From positions 26,080 to 90,079 of the forward strand of contig JADYYF010000042.1 of the NCBI GenBank assembly GCA_020853795.1: a stretch of 64,000 nt of DNA, read 5' to 3'. Both the position numbers and the translations under genes were made by a program. Numbering within the stretch: position 1 is the stretch's first letter; each line of letters starts with the position of its first letter. This stretch comes from Candidatus Zixiibacteriota bacterium. GTDB lineage: Bacteria; Zixibacteria; MSB-5A5; CAIYYT01. Of the stretch, positions 36,367-45,610 are shown one piece after another. Under the pieces are notes generated by a model, which was given only the letters and a program-made list of their open reading frames with translations, made no database searches and was not told the origin of the DNA.

Positions 36367-36969
36367 CTACACCGACGGGGCGGCCATTAGCCAATTACGC
36401 AGACTAACGAGAGCCCGGGCGCGATGAGAGATCGCGTTTTTCTCCGCCGCACTCATCTGGGCGTAAGTCTTCTTGAGCGGTGGATAATAAAACACCGGAT
36501 CATAGCCGAAGCCGTGGCGACCCTGCATGCCTTCAGCAATCATCCCGTCGACTTCCCCGCGATGGCAGACTTCCCCGCCGAAATAGGCGATGGCGATGAC
36601 GCTGATGAATTTCGCCCCGCGCTGTTCCGGGGGAACGCCGTGCAGTTCGGCCAGGAGTTTGCGGTTGTTGTCTTCAAACGAACATTGCTCGCCCGCATAG
36701 CGCGCCGAATACACACCGGGCGCGCCGTGGAGATAAGCGACTTCCAGCCCTGTGTCGTCCGCCAGAGCGGGAATTTGATAGCGCTGAAAGATCGTGCGCG
36801 CCTTGAGCAGCGCATTCTCCTCGAGAGTGGCGCCGTGTTCTTCGATCTCAGGAAAGTCGGCGAATTCGCTCCGGGTCCGGATTCTGATTCCGCTGTCTGA
36901 GAGGATTGCGGCGATCTCGCGAATCTTGTGCTCGTTATTGGTGGCAAGAAGTAGTTCGGTGAGTTTCAT
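36367..36969 (-). CDS. rdgB: XTP/dITP diphosphatase (RdgB/HAM1)
   Basis: This house-cleaning enzyme hydrolyses ITP, dITP and XTP to monophosphates, keeping deaminated purines out of nucleic acids. The 200-residue product shows the family signatures LLATNNEHKIREIAAIL, ADDTGLEVAYLHGAPGVYSARYAG and HGFGYDPVFYYPP. It lies 33 nt downstream of murI in the smpB-amidase-murI-rdgB series, a common arrangement (murI-rdgB) in many bacteria. Confidence 0.95.
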   Translation of the reverse strand: MKLTELLLATNNEHKIREIAAILSDSGIRIRTRSEFADFPEIEEHGATLEENALLKARTIFQRYQIPALADDTGLEVAYLHGAPGVYSARYAGEQCSFEDNNRKLLAELHGVPPEQRGAKFISVIAIAYFGGEVCHRGEVDGMIAEGMQGRHGFGYDPVFYYPPLKKTYAQMSAAEKNAISHRARALVSLRNWLMAAPSV

Positions 36970-37002
36970 CAGGATTGCGGAAGCGGCGATCTGAACGCGG
37001 CC

Positions 37003-37815
37003 TCAGTACTTGGTGATGTCGACCCGCATCGCGTTGCGGACGGCGTCGCCGAGAAAATGCCGCGCCTGCTGGGCAAACTGGTCGGGCACATCCGACACGT
37101 AGAATTTGTGCGAACCATCGGTGCTCTTGGAATTGAGGGCACCGGAGGCGGCCAGCCGTTGGGCGACGACGCGCGCCGTTTCGCGCGCCGAATCGATCAG
37201 TTGCACGGTCTCACCCAACACTTGCCGAATGACCGGTTTGAGGAGCGGGTAATGCGTACAACCCAGGATCAGCGTATCGATGCCGTTATTCTTGAACGGT
37301 GACAGATATTCCTCGGCGATCAGGAATGTCGCCCGCTTGTCCGTGTAACCCTCCTCCACCAGAGGGACGAAGAGCGGACAGGCCATGCTGAAGACGCGTA
37401 TTTTGGGATCGATTGCTTCGATCGCCCGCGCGTAAGCATTGGAGTGGACCGTGCCCGTTGTCCCGATGACCCCGACGATGCCGTTCTTCGTAGTCGCGAC
37501 GGCGCTCACTGCGCCCGGTTCGATGACGCCGACCATGTCGAGGGCACATTCCTGCTTGATGGTCTCGAGGGCAATTGCCGAAGCCGTATTGCACGCGGCG
37601 ACCACCAGTTTCACGCCCTGCTCGATCAGAAAGCTGACATCTTGCCGCGAGAACGCCGTAATGATCTCCTTGGAGCGGCCGCCGTAGGGATAACGCCCGA
37701 CATCGCCAAAATAGACGACGTCCTCCGACGGTAACAACTGGAAGATCTCACGCGCGACCGTCAATCCGCCGAGACCGGAATCGAAAATGCCAATGGGACT
37801 ATTGGGAGCCGGCAC
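37003..37815 (-). CDS. murI: Glutamate racemase
   Basis: This cofactor-independent racemase supplies D-glutamate for peptidoglycan. The 270-residue product carries both catalytic cysteines in their motifs: AACNTASA (C75) and GCTHYP (C186), plus the opening GIFDSGLGGLTVAREI. The start is GTG at 37815 and overlaps the end of the amidase gene by 17 nt, implying coupled translation of two cell-wall genes. Confidence 0.96.
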   Translation of the reverse strand: MPAPNSPIGIFDSGLGGLTVAREIFQLLPSEDVVYFGDVGRYPYGGRSKEIITAFSRQDVSFLIEQGVKLVVAACNTASAIALETIKQECALDMVGVIEPGAVSAVATTKNGIVGVIGTTGTVHSNAYARAIEAIDPKIRVFSMACPLFVPLVEEGYTDKRATFLIAEEYLSPFKNNGIDTLILGCTHYPLLKPVIRQVLGETVQLIDSARETARVVAQRLAASGALNSKSTDGSHKFYVSDVPDQFAQQARHFLGDAVRNAMRVDITKY

Positions 37816-39292
37816 TGGCCTTGACCTCCTTCTCGTATCGATCGATGAACTTCATGACGCCGTCGTAAATGCTCTCGGCGGCCGTTTGGCGAAAACTCTC
37901 CTGGCCGAGCAGGCGCTCTTCAATTTTGTTCGAAATGAAGGCGACCTCGACGAGTACGGAGGGCATCTTGACCTTGTTGAGCACGCGGAAGCCGGCCTGG
38001 TTAACTCCCCGTGACTTGATGCTGAGGCTCGTCCGCAGGAATTCCTGGATCGATTCGGCCAGTTGCTGTGACTGGGAGAGGTACTCAGTCTGGAATACGT
38101 CCATCAAGATGAAATCGAGTTCGTCCTTGCCTTTGCGCGGCGATTGCGGAATCTCCACTTCAAAATCGGAATTTTCCAGCATTTCAGTAATTCGCGCTTC
38201 ATCGCTCTTTGCCGCGGCCAGGAAATAAGTCTCCGAACCGCCGGCGCCCTTGATATCTGAGGAATTCGCGTGGATCGAGACATACAGGTCGCCGTGAGCG
38301 TCATTGGCGATCTTGGCGCGCTCCTCGAGACCAACGGTGACATCGTCACGTCGGGTCATGACAACCTTGAAGCGCTGGTTCGCCGCGAGCAGTTCTTCCA
38401 GGCGCAATGCGATATCAAGGGTCACTGCCTTCTCCCGCAAACCGTTACGACCAATGGCGCCATCGTGCTCGCCGCCGTGGCCAGGGTCGATGACAATGAC
38501 ATCGATCGGGTTGATGTTGTCGTGTCGCGGCGCCTGCGCGGAGTCGGTTGGCTGAACCACGAAATTCGTGCTTTCCAATGAAATCTGGATGCGGTGGGGA
38601 TCGGGAGCATAGTTCGTATGAAAGCTGCCGACGTTGATGCGCATCTGGATTGAAATCTGCGCCGAACCGGCGAACTGAAACGCGCGCACCGCGATGACTT
38701 TGTCCGAGCGCCGGTCCAGATCGAATCTGCCGGCGTCCACCAGCCCGTCAGGAATGGTGATATTGATCCAATTGCCTTCACTCACGAAGACTTCGTAATC
38801 GAGCTTGCGCGTAAGCATAATCTCGAGCAAATCGCCGTTGACCTTTTCCTGCAACGTCGCTCCAACGACATTGAATTCCTTGCCGATCGCCGAAATCGTC
38901 CCCCGTCTGGCGTCGTAGATCAGCACCCGTTCAAGCACATCTGACAGCAGATAGACGGTCTGGTTCAGCGGTAAGTAGAGGTCGCCGTCACGGAAGACCG
39001 GCTCGTGCACGAGATTGTAGAGATGCGCATCGACGCTGCAGAAAACATTATTCGGCTGAAAGACCAGGTGATGACTGAAAAGCGTCGCCTCAAACTTCTG
39101 CTCTTTCCCATTCCACTTCGCGCGGCACTGCAGCGCCGAGAACAGCTCCGATCCGGCCACGTAGTCGATTTGACCAACCGTAATCTTCTTGATCTCGCCG
39201 CCGCGGCCAACACCTTTCAGTACAACCGATTGCGCGGAGAGCGGCGCGAGGGCGAGCGCCAGCAGAATTAGGAGTGAACCGAATAGTCGCAT
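37799..39292 (-). CDS. N-acetylmuramoyl-L-alanine amidase (Amidase_3)
   Basis: This periplasmic zinc amidase cuts between muramic acid and L-alanine in peptidoglycan. The 497-residue protein has a signal peptide (LLILLALALAPLSA). The N-terminal half contains copper-amine-oxidase-N-like and AMIN-like beta-rich regions (to about 260). The catalytic domain has DPGHGGEHDGAIG, a conserved E, and SIHANSS, and ends at SNKIEERLL...GVMKFIDRY. The long N-terminal part should direct it to septal or outer-envelope sites. It starts 20 nt after smpB. Confidence 0.92.
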   Translation of the reverse strand: MRLFGSLLILLALALAPLSAQSVVLKGVGRGGEIKKITVGQIDYVAGSELFSALQCRAKWNGKEQKFEATLFSHHLVFQPNNVFCSVDAHLYNLVHEPVFRDGDLYLPLNQTVYLLSDVLERVLIYDARRGTISAIGKEFNVVGATLQEKVNGDLLEIMLTRKLDYEVFVSEGNWINITIPDGLVDAGRFDLDRRSDKVIAVRAFQFAGSAQISIQMRINVGSFHTNYAPDPHRIQISLESTNFVVQPTDSAQAPRHDNINPIDVIVIDPGHGGEHDGAIGRNGLREKAVTLDIALRLEELLAANQRFKVVMTRRDDVTVGLEERAKIANDAHGDLYVSIHANSSDIKGAGGSETYFLAAAKSDEARITEMLENSDFEVEIPQSPRKGKDELDFILMDVFQTEYLSQSQQLAESIQEFLRTSLSIKSRGVNQAGFRVLNKVKMPSVLVEVAFISNKIEERLLGQESFRQTAAESIYDGVMKFIDRYEKEVKASAGSQ

Positions 39293-39312
39293 GTCCGCAA
39301 TTATACAGAGGC

Positions 39313-39777
39313 CTATTGCCGCCGTTCCTTCAAATTCCGATCGATCTCGCGACGCGCATCACGATTGGAGATAGCTTCGCGCTTGTCATGCAATTTCTTG
39401 CCGCGCACCAGCGCCAGCTCGATTTTGGCGACTTTACCCTTGAAGTAGATGCGCAAGGGCACCAGCGTCAGGCCGCGTTCGACGGCGCGGGCATACAGCT
39501 TACGCAATTCTTGCTTGTGCATCAAGAGCTTGCGCTTGCGCGCCGGCTCGTGGTTGAAGATACTCCCATGCTCGTATGGGGTGATATGCATATGATAAAG
39601 CCACAGCTCGCCGGCTTCAATCACGGCATAGCTGTCAGCAAGCTGCACTTTGCCGAGCCGCAACGATTTCACCTCGGTACCTGATAAGACTAATCCAGTC
39701 TCATATGTATCGAGGATTTCGTACTCATGGCGCGCCTTGCGATTCTGCGCGATGTTCTTGATTGACACTTCGGCCAT
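39313..39777 (-). CDS. smpB: SsrA-binding protein SmpB
   Basis: SmpB binds tmRNA and brings it to stalled ribosomes for trans-translation. The 154-residue product has the full OB-fold (NRKARHEYEILDTYETGLVL, GTEVKSLR) and the basic C-terminal tail (KKLHDKREAISNRDARREID) that occupies the empty mRNA channel. A -10-like TATCAT lies 8 nt before the ATG and no ribosome site is seen. It is first in the minus-strand series leading through the cell-wall genes toward the glycan locus. The ssrA gene itself is not found in the window. Confidence 0.96.
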   Translation of the reverse strand: MAEVSIKNIAQNRKARHEYEILDTYETGLVLSGTEVKSLRLGKVQLADSYAVIEAGELWLYHMHITPYEHGSIFNHEPARKRKLLMHKQELRKLYARAVERGLTLVPLRIYFKGKVAKIELALVRGKKLHDKREAISNRDARREIDRNLKERRQ

Positions 39778-39785
39778 AGCGTTTG

Positions 39786-39814
39786 ATGATACGCTGCCCG
39801 ATGTTTATTTACAA
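39786..39814 (-). promoter_or_regulatory. Putative promoter of smpB
   Basis: Minus-strand TTGTAA (plus 39809-39814) and TATCAT (plus 39786-39791) are 17 nt apart. The -10 ends 8 nt before the smpB ATG, so the transcript would be leaderless or nearly so. Confidence 0.5.
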
Positions 39815-39897
39815 GCGCTCATCTTGCCGTCATACCGGCAGCCGACAGCATTTCGATGACGCCCCCTGCCTCCTTCGGCCATCAGACGCAGATTGAC

Positions 39898-39926
39898 TTG
39901 ACCGGCTCCTTCAACTGAGTTATTGT
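39898..39926 (+). promoter_or_regulatory. Putative promoter of the TonB-dependent receptor operon
   Basis: TTGACC (39898-39903) and TATTGT (39921-39926) are 17 nt apart. The predicted start is near 39933, about 40 nt before the ATG at 39972. Confidence 0.45.
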
Positions 39927-39971
39927 TCGCCGATTTGACGCGCACCCAACCGCTGCGTCTTACTCGATGAC

Positions 39972-42900
39972 ATGAAGAAATTCCCGTTATTCGCCCTCGC
40001 AATTCTACTGCTGATGACGGCAGCTCTGCAGGCCGGCAGCATCACCGGATTCGTCTTCGACCGCTCCACTGACCGTCCAGCGGTCGGTGTTCGAGTTGCC
40101 ATCCTCGGAACCGCGTTTGTTCAGACTACAGATAGCGTCGGACGATTCCGCTTCGCCGATATCCCCGGAGGGATTTACGATCTCGAAGCGACCCTGGCGG
40201 ACTATCATCCGTCATATTTGCGGCGCCTGCGCGTCGGCACCCGGCAAGATTTGCAGGTAGAACTGCGGCTGAAACCGATCACCGCCGAAGAGCGAGCCAA
40301 GAATCCAAATCCGGAATTTCGGACCGGTCGCCTCCTCGGCACGGTCAGGAACACCAAGTCCGGAGAACCGTTGCCGGGCGCTGTCATCCGGATCCATGAA
40401 CTGGCTCGAGGCGCTCAGACCGATATTTCCGGCAACTATGTCATTGCCAAGGTCAAGCCGGGACGCTACACGGTGGATGCAACCTTGATCGGTTACAAGC
40501 AGGTGCGCAATTATTCGATCGACATCTACGCCGGCGAGGACAGTCAACTTGACTTTCATCTGGACGAGACCGTCCTGCCGCTGGGCAGCGAGGTCGTGGT
40601 TTACGGCGAACGACCGCTGCTGGACCCGACGGTGCCGGCGGCAATCCGAACGATCCAACCGAAAGAAATCTCGCGCGGGACCGTCCGCGATCTAGGTGAA
40701 ATTCTCAAAGAACTGCCAGGCGTGGTGGAGATCGACAAGGAGTTGCATATCCGCGGCGGTCGCACTTATGAGACGCAATACATGATTGACGGCGTCTCGG
40801 TCACCGATCCGCTGATTCGCCGCGGCTACGGGCTGTCGTTGAACGCCAATTCGGTGAAGGAGCTCAGCCTCTATTCCGGCGGAGCCAACGCCGAATTCGG
40901 CCAGGCGACTTCAGGAGTCGTCGAAGTGCTGACGAAGGAAGGCCAGGAGCGGCTTTCCGGCACGCTGAACTATCACAACGACCACCTGTTCGGGAAGTCC
41001 GGCTTCAATACCGATATCTTGGAGGCGAGCCTGTCGGGACCGGAACCCGCGACCAGCAAGCTGCTCAAGAGTGTCGGCCTTCCCGGCGAGACTTACTTTT
41101 TCTGGTCGGGCAACTTCCTGCTGACCGACACCTACCTCCCCTATTCGCGCGATCTCTACTCGGCGACCTTCGGCGGACGTTCACTGGCGCCGCGATCGGA
41201 CAATCAGTTTTCGACGCTGCTGAAGCTGACTTGGAAGATCACACCCCTGATCAAGCTGTCCCTGTCCCATTCCGGCGCCGCCAACATCAATCAGGATCGC
41301 AGCATCCTCGAGACGCGCATTCGAACAATCGATTATTCTTACGGGTATCCGTTCGAGTACGAGAAGATTCTCGACAATTTCAACACCTACACGCAGAAGT
41401 CGAACCAGCAGATCATCAGTCTTGACTACCGCATTTCGCTGGACAAGCAACTCCGCCTGACGGCATCCCGCTTCTTCACGACGCTGCGCTCCGATGTCCA
41501 CGGGAAGAAATGGACCGACTACATCCGGCCGGTCGACAACCTGCCCGACACCATCATCGCCGGTCCGGACAGTTCGGTTTTCACGGTGATCAAGGGCGAC
41601 GGTTTCTGGGACTCGGGTGACGGCGACAGTTGGTACGATCACTACATCGAGAACTACGGTTTCAAAGCGACTTACGAAACCAACGTGGAAGAGAACTACA
41701 AGCTCAAGCTCGGCCTCGAAAGCGAACACCAGACCGTACAGGTACTCGACATCTATAAGCCGTGGCTGGGTGAGTCGGGATTCGGCCTGAATTACGACGC
41801 CTATCGCGTCCGTCCTTCGACCTATGGCGGCTTCCTGCAGAACAGCATCAATCTCCAGGGGATGGTTTTCGATTTTGGTTTACGCTACGATCTGTGGTTT
41901 GTCGGCAAGTACGCCGAAGATGCTCTTGAGAACGACAGCATCTCGGTGCTCAGCCAGGTTCTGCGGGACAAATTCGAAGATGAGACGCAAGAGATCTTCG
42001 GTCGGCGCGCCCGCGGTTCCTTCTCGCCACGGTTCGGCGTCGCAAATCAGATCAGTCGCAGCCTGACGCTGTTCGGTTCTTATTCGCGTTTTGCGCGCAA
42101 ACCGGCGCCACAGTATCTCTATGCCAAGCTGTACACGCCGTCGCAGGCCGCCTATCAGCTTTATGGCAATCCGGCACTCGACTATGAGAAGGTGACGAAC
42201 ATCGAGGTCGGGGTGAAGTACTTACCGACGCAGCGGGCGGCGCTTGGAATCTCCGGTTACATCAAGTACATCGGCGACTACATCGCGGCGACGGCGGTGT
42301 CACCCGATCCGCGATTCCCGGACGAAACCTATTTCCTCTACTTCAATCTCGACTACGCCACCAGCCAGGGTGTGGAGGTGGAGTATATCCACGAATATTC
42401 GGAATTTTTCGATCTCTCCGTCAGCACCGCGTTCAGCAAAGCGCGGGGCGAGCGTTCCCTGCCGGCGGATATTCTTCGCGGTCTGAAGGCCCGCTCGGAG
42501 GGAGAAATCTACAATGATGTTGCCTTCGACTGGGATAAACCGTGGCAAGGCGTGCTCAAAGCCAATTTCACCGGACCGCGCGACTCCAATCCCCGCCTGC
42601 TGGGAATCACGCTGCCGCGTGACTGGAACCTCAACCTCAAGTTCTGGGCGCAGGCCGGCAAACGCTACACGCCCTATCGGCAGACGACCGACGATTTCGG
42701 CTTCACGGTCTTCGTTCCGGACGGCGAAAGCAACTCCAAGATCGGCCCATGGTGGAATTCGCTCGACTTCTCGTTCCAGAAGTATTTCCGCCTGAAGCAG
42801 TACACGCTGACCTTCTTCCTCGAGGGCACCAATATCCTCGATCATAAGAACGTGACGCTGATCAATCCGCTGACCGGCAAGGAGTATCGCGCCGGCGACA

Positions 42901-43025
42901 CGATTCCGAAAGGCGGCAATTTGTTTGAACTGCCGCCGCTGGCGTACGAACTGCCGCTCTGGAATAATCCGACCAAGTACTTGGCGCCGCGCCAGATCAA
43001 GATGGGTTTGGGGGTGAGCTTCTGA
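39972..43025 (+). CDS. TonB-dependent receptor with two regulatory-like N-terminal domains
   Basis: The 1017-residue outer-membrane protein has a signal peptide (FALAILLLMTAALQAGS). Two carboxypeptidase-regulatory-like beta-sandwiches follow (about 20-95, GFVFDRSTDRPAVGVRVAIL, and 113-190, GTVRNTKSGEPLPGAVIRI). Then comes a plug domain (about 220-325, with ELHIRGGRTYETQYMIDGV and FGQATSGVVEV) and a C-terminal beta-barrel ending in F. This is the SusC/OAR-like layout common in FCB bacteria, used to import glycans, peptides or metal chelates with TonB energy. The partner lipoprotein gene overlaps its stop (TGATG). The substrate cannot be named; no SusD is present. Confidence 0.9.
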   Translation: MKKFPLFALAILLLMTAALQAGSITGFVFDRSTDRPAVGVRVAILGTAFVQTTDSVGRFRFADIPGGIYDLEATLADYHPSYLRRLRVGTRQDLQVELRLKPITAEERAKNPNPEFRTGRLLGTVRNTKSGEPLPGAVIRIHELARGAQTDISGNYVIAKVKPGRYTVDATLIGYKQVRNYSIDIYAGEDSQLDFHLDETVLPLGSEVVVYGERPLLDPTVPAAIRTIQPKEISRGTVRDLGEILKELPGVVEIDKELHIRGGRTYETQYMIDGVSVTDPLIRRGYGLSLNANSVKELSLYSGGANAEFGQATSGVVEVLTKEGQERLSGTLNYHNDHLFGKSGFNTDILEASLSGPEPATSKLLKSVGLPGETYFFWSGNFLLTDTYLPYSRDLYSATFGGRSLAPRSDNQFSTLLKLTWKITPLIKLSLSHSGAANINQDRSILETRIRTIDYSYGYPFEYEKILDNFNTYTQKSNQQIISLDYRISLDKQLRLTASRFFTTLRSDVHGKKWTDYIRPVDNLPDTIIAGPDSSVFTVIKGDGFWDSGDGDSWYDHYIENYGFKATYETNVEENYKLKLGLESEHQTVQVLDIYKPWLGESGFGLNYDAYRVRPSTYGGFLQNSINLQGMVFDFGLRYDLWFVGKYAEDALENDSISVLSQVLRDKFEDETQEIFGRRARGSFSPRFGVANQISRSLTLFGSYSRFARKPAPQYLYAKLYTPSQAAYQLYGNPALDYEKVTNIEVGVKYLPTQRAALGISGYIKYIGDYIAATAVSPDPRFPDETYFLYFNLDYATSQGVEVEYIHEYSEFFDLSVSTAFSKARGERSLPADILRGLKARSEGEIYNDVAFDWDKPWQGVLKANFTGPRDSNPRLLGITLPRDWNLNLKFWAQAGKRYTPYRQTTDDFGFTVFVPDGESNSKIGPWWNSLDFSFQKYFRLKQYTLTFFLEGTNILDHKNVTLINPLTGKEYRAGDTIPKGGNLFELPPLAYELPLWNNPTKYLAPRQIKMGLGVSF

Positions 43026-44119
43026 TGCGAGGCGGTTCGGTCTTAGGTTGGTGCGGTTTGTTCGCGGTCTCAGTGCTGATCGCAATCGGTTGCGGTGAGA
43101 AGACGCCGTTCCCTTCAGACTTGCCCGCACCCGTCTACGGCGGCATCGACACGAACTACGTTCAAGTGACGCCGATTTGGACTTCGGCCAATGGCGTGGA
43201 CTTCCGACGACCGCAGGACGTTTACGTCGGTTACGACCAGACGGTCTACATCTGCGATACCGACAACGACCGCGTCGTGCAGGTTGATGTCGACGGTTCG
43301 TTCCTGGCCGAATATCCCGTCGTGCATCCGGTCAGCATCGCGCAGGATCGCGGCCTCGACCTGTTGGTGGTGTGCGGCGATCACGTGGTCGTTCACGGCA
43401 GCGGCGATAGCGTCGATTCGACCAAGTACGGCAACGCCGTGTTCCGGCGCCGTTTCCGCAGCGGAAGCGATTTCGAGAAGGTCTGGCAGGCGGACTCGCC
43501 GTATCATTCGGTGCCGATACAGGGTGGCGTACGCTGGGTGGACGCCGCCTTCTACGGGATTGCAGCATCGCCTTTCGCGACCAAGGAATACTACCTCACC
43601 GATTTTTGGAAGGGCCGCATTATTGCGTTCACGATGGATGATCAACCCGCCGCAACCTACTTGCAGGAGGGCGTGGGATTGGGACGAACGAGTTTTCCGA
43701 CCGATCTCGGAGTCTATACCATCGCGGGTCAGAGCTATGCCGCCCTGGCGCAAGGCGCCGGCAACCTCGGCGTCCAATTATTCAGCCTGCCGAATTTCAC
43801 CCCGCTGTACAGCGACGCCGACACCCTGCCCGCCTTGATCACCTTCGCCGCCCGAGCTTACAAGGATATCGCGGTTGACGAGCTGTCCAATTTCTACCTA
43901 CTGCTGGATTCCCCCGATCCGCTGTTGAACGTTCACAATTACTTCTACAAGTTCAATCGGCGCGGCGAACTGCTACTCTCGTTCGGTACGCTTGGCTCTG
44001 GCGAGCGGCAGTTTCGCAATCCTACCGGGATAGCTTATCTTGAGGGTGTAATCTATATTGCCGACCGCGACAACAATCGGATTGTCCGCTACCAACTGGC
44101 GACGGATGCCCGCCAGTAG
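43025..44119 (+). CDS. Six-bladed beta-propeller (NHL-like) lipoprotein
   Basis: The 364-residue lipoprotein has a lipobox (LIAIGC) and a run of propeller blades with recurring features such as RPQDVYVGYDQTVYICDTDN and FRNPTGIAYLEGVIYIADRDNNRI (NHL-type). It is thus anchored on a membrane, probably on the surface or periplasmic face of the outer membrane. Its start overlaps the receptor stop (TGATG), so the two are coupled. A role as accessory subunit of the receptor is inference. Confidence 0.82.
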   Translation: MRGGSVLGWCGLFAVSVLIAIGCGEKTPFPSDLPAPVYGGIDTNYVQVTPIWTSANGVDFRRPQDVYVGYDQTVYICDTDNDRVVQVDVDGSFLAEYPVVHPVSIAQDRGLDLLVVCGDHVVVHGSGDSVDSTKYGNAVFRRRFRSGSDFEKVWQADSPYHSVPIQGGVRWVDAAFYGIAASPFATKEYYLTDFWKGRIIAFTMDDQPAATYLQEGVGLGRTSFPTDLGVYTIAGQSYAALAQGAGNLGVQLFSLPNFTPLYSDADTLPALITFAARAYKDIAVDELSNFYLLLDSPDPLLNVHNYFYKFNRRGELLLSFGTLGSGERQFRNPTGIAYLEGVIYIADRDNNRIVRYQLATDARQ

Positions 44120-44134
44120 CGGCTGAATTTTCGC

Positions 44135-44162
44135 TTGCGCCGGCAACCTTTGCCGATATATT
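44135..44162 (+). promoter_or_regulatory. Putative promoter of tRNA-Leu
   Basis: TTGCGC (44135-44140) and TATATT (44157-44162) are 16 nt apart; the start near 44169 is about 11 nt before the tRNA. Confidence 0.5.
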
Positions 44163-44179
44163 GGGAATCCCAATTCAAT

Positions 44180-44263
44180 GCCGAAGTGGTGGAATTGGTA
44201 GACGCGCTGCGTTCAGGGCGCAGTGTCCGTACGGACGTGGGGGTTCGAGTCCCCCCTTCGGCA
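44180..44263 (+). tRNA. tRNA-Leu (anticodon CAG)
   Basis: Type II tRNA of 84 nt. The acceptor stem GCCGAAG pairs with CTTCGGC, and the anticodon stem-loop is CTGCG-TTCAGGG-CGCAG with anticodon CAG. A long variable arm (GTCCGTACGGAC) and a T-arm with GGGGGTTCGAGTCCCCC follow. No CCA is encoded; the next bases are a run of seven T (44264-44270) that can end transcription. Confidence 0.97.
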
Positions 44264-44280
44264 TTTTTTTGTTTCTCCGA

Positions 44281-45156
44281 TCAGCGGAGCAGCAGGAGCT
44301 TCATTGTCTTGCTCACCGTGGCATTCGTAACCCGCAAGAAGTAGACACCCGTCGCAGCCTGTTCTCCGGCGTTGTCTGTGCCATCCCACTCGAAACTGTG
44401 GCTACCGGCTGAAAACGCCGTCGCCGCAAGCTCTCGCACTTCTCGGCCCAAGATATCGTGGATAGTGACACTTACCCACTCAGCCTCGGAAATATCGACC
44501 TGCCACGAAACAGCGGAGTTGAATGGATTCGGGTGAGGCGGTGTTAATCTAAGCGCCGCCGGTCGTTCGCTCGCATTGTCAGAGCCGTCGTCGACTCCCA
44601 CGCAACGAATGAAAACCGGGAAATCGTTGCGCGGAACGAAGCTGTTGCCCCTCAGCGGATGGAATCGACTACTCTCAAAGAGCCACAACGAACAAGTATC
44701 GAGTACCAGCCCCGAGCGGCAGAAGTCTAAGTCGGTCATTCGGAAGTAGACGGTGGCCAGGACCCCGCCTGACGGGGCGACAAGGTGGTCTTCGAAGCCA
44801 ATCCAGTTAATGGTCACAGCACGCTGGGACAGATGGTGGGTGACAAGAAACACCGAACCCTCAAGGTTTTCGACGAGAGGTCCGGCGCTCGCTGAAACAA
44901 ATATATCATGATCGGTCTGATAGTGCAGCGTGAGAGTCGCTGCCGTGAGTGTGTCGTCACTCCAGGCGTAAATGAATACGCCGAAGCTGTCTGGAGCGAA
45001 GATCGGCCGTTCATGGTTGCTGCACCGCAGGGTGTCGGCCGCACCAAGGTCTTGCGCGCTCAGGCTGTGCAAAGTCAGCAGCGCCGACAGCAGAAGTTGC
45101 ATCCCGAGACAAACGGCTGCATTTCGGTGAAATTGGGTTGTTGGGTGGTTGCACAT
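44281..45156 (-). CDS. Secreted protein with cohesin-like domain and type A (Por/T9SS) sorting tail
   Basis: The 291-residue exported protein has a hydrophobic signal (LGMQLLLSALLTLHSLSA) and a beta-rich domain at about 40-185 whose GGVLATVYFRMTD strand is cohesin-like. The C-terminal FlgD-like sorting domain at about 205-291 includes PPHPNPFNSAVSWQVD, WDGTDNAGEQAATGVYFLRV and KTMKLLLLR. The tail should send it through the type IX system, cutting it off at the surface. A good purine-rich site (GGAAGGGGAA) precedes the ATG. It is convergent with tRNA-Leu. Function unknown. Confidence 0.85.
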   Translation of the reverse strand: MCNHPTTQFHRNAAVCLGMQLLLSALLTLHSLSAQDLGAADTLRCSNHERPIFAPDSFGVFIYAWSDDTLTAATLTLHYQTDHDIFVSASAGPLVENLEGSVFLVTHHLSQRAVTINWIGFEDHLVAPSGGVLATVYFRMTDLDFCRSGLVLDTCSLWLFESSRFHPLRGNSFVPRNDFPVFIRCVGVDDGSDNASERPAALRLTPPHPNPFNSAVSWQVDISEAEWVSVTIHDILGREVRELAATAFSAGSHSFEWDGTDNAGEQAATGVYFLRVTNATVSKTMKLLLLR

Positions 45157-45258
45157 CGCATTCCCCTTCCTCTAACAGTCTCCGGAATAATGTAGCCACG
45201 GAGTACGATTTTTAGCAATCAGATTTGGGAATTTCTCTATCTTGCAACGCGGAAATGT

Positions 45259-45600
45259 ATGCACGAGCTGTCCATCGCCCAGAACATCATTGACGCCGTC
45301 CAGACGGCTCTGCCGGAGCACGGCCTCACCCGCGTGGAGCGCATCGGAGTCCGAATCGGTACGCTCTCCAGCGTCGATCCCGAGGCGCTCACCTTCGGCT
45401 ATCAAGCTCTAATCGCCGAGACCTCTCTGGCCGGAAGTGTCCTGGCGATCGAAATGATTGAGACGCGAGCCAGATGTCGTCGGTGCCGTGAAGAGTTCGT
45501 CGCCACCGATTTCGTGTTTGTCTGCCCCAAATGCGAGTCGTCGCAGTGCGATCTGGTGAGTGGACAGGAGCTGGAAATCGTGTATCTTGAGGGTGAGTGA
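45259..45600 (+). CDS. hypA: Hydrogenase/urease nickel incorporation protein HypA
   Basis: HypA is the nickel metallochaperone that, with HypB, loads nickel into [NiFe]-hydrogenase or urease. The 113-residue product has the Ni-binding N-terminus MHELSIAQ (His2) and the structural zinc site C73, C76, C89, C92. The start is at the nickel-binding methionine, as the family requires. hypB follows 10 nt after the stop. No hydrogenase or urease structural gene lies in the window. Confidence 0.95.
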   Translation: MHELSIAQNIIDAVQTALPEHGLTRVERIGVRIGTLSSVDPEALTFGYQALIAETSLAGSVLAIEMIETRARCRRCREEFVATDFVFVCPKCESSQCDLVSGQELEIVYLEGE

Positions 45601-45610
45601 GGATCGCGCT

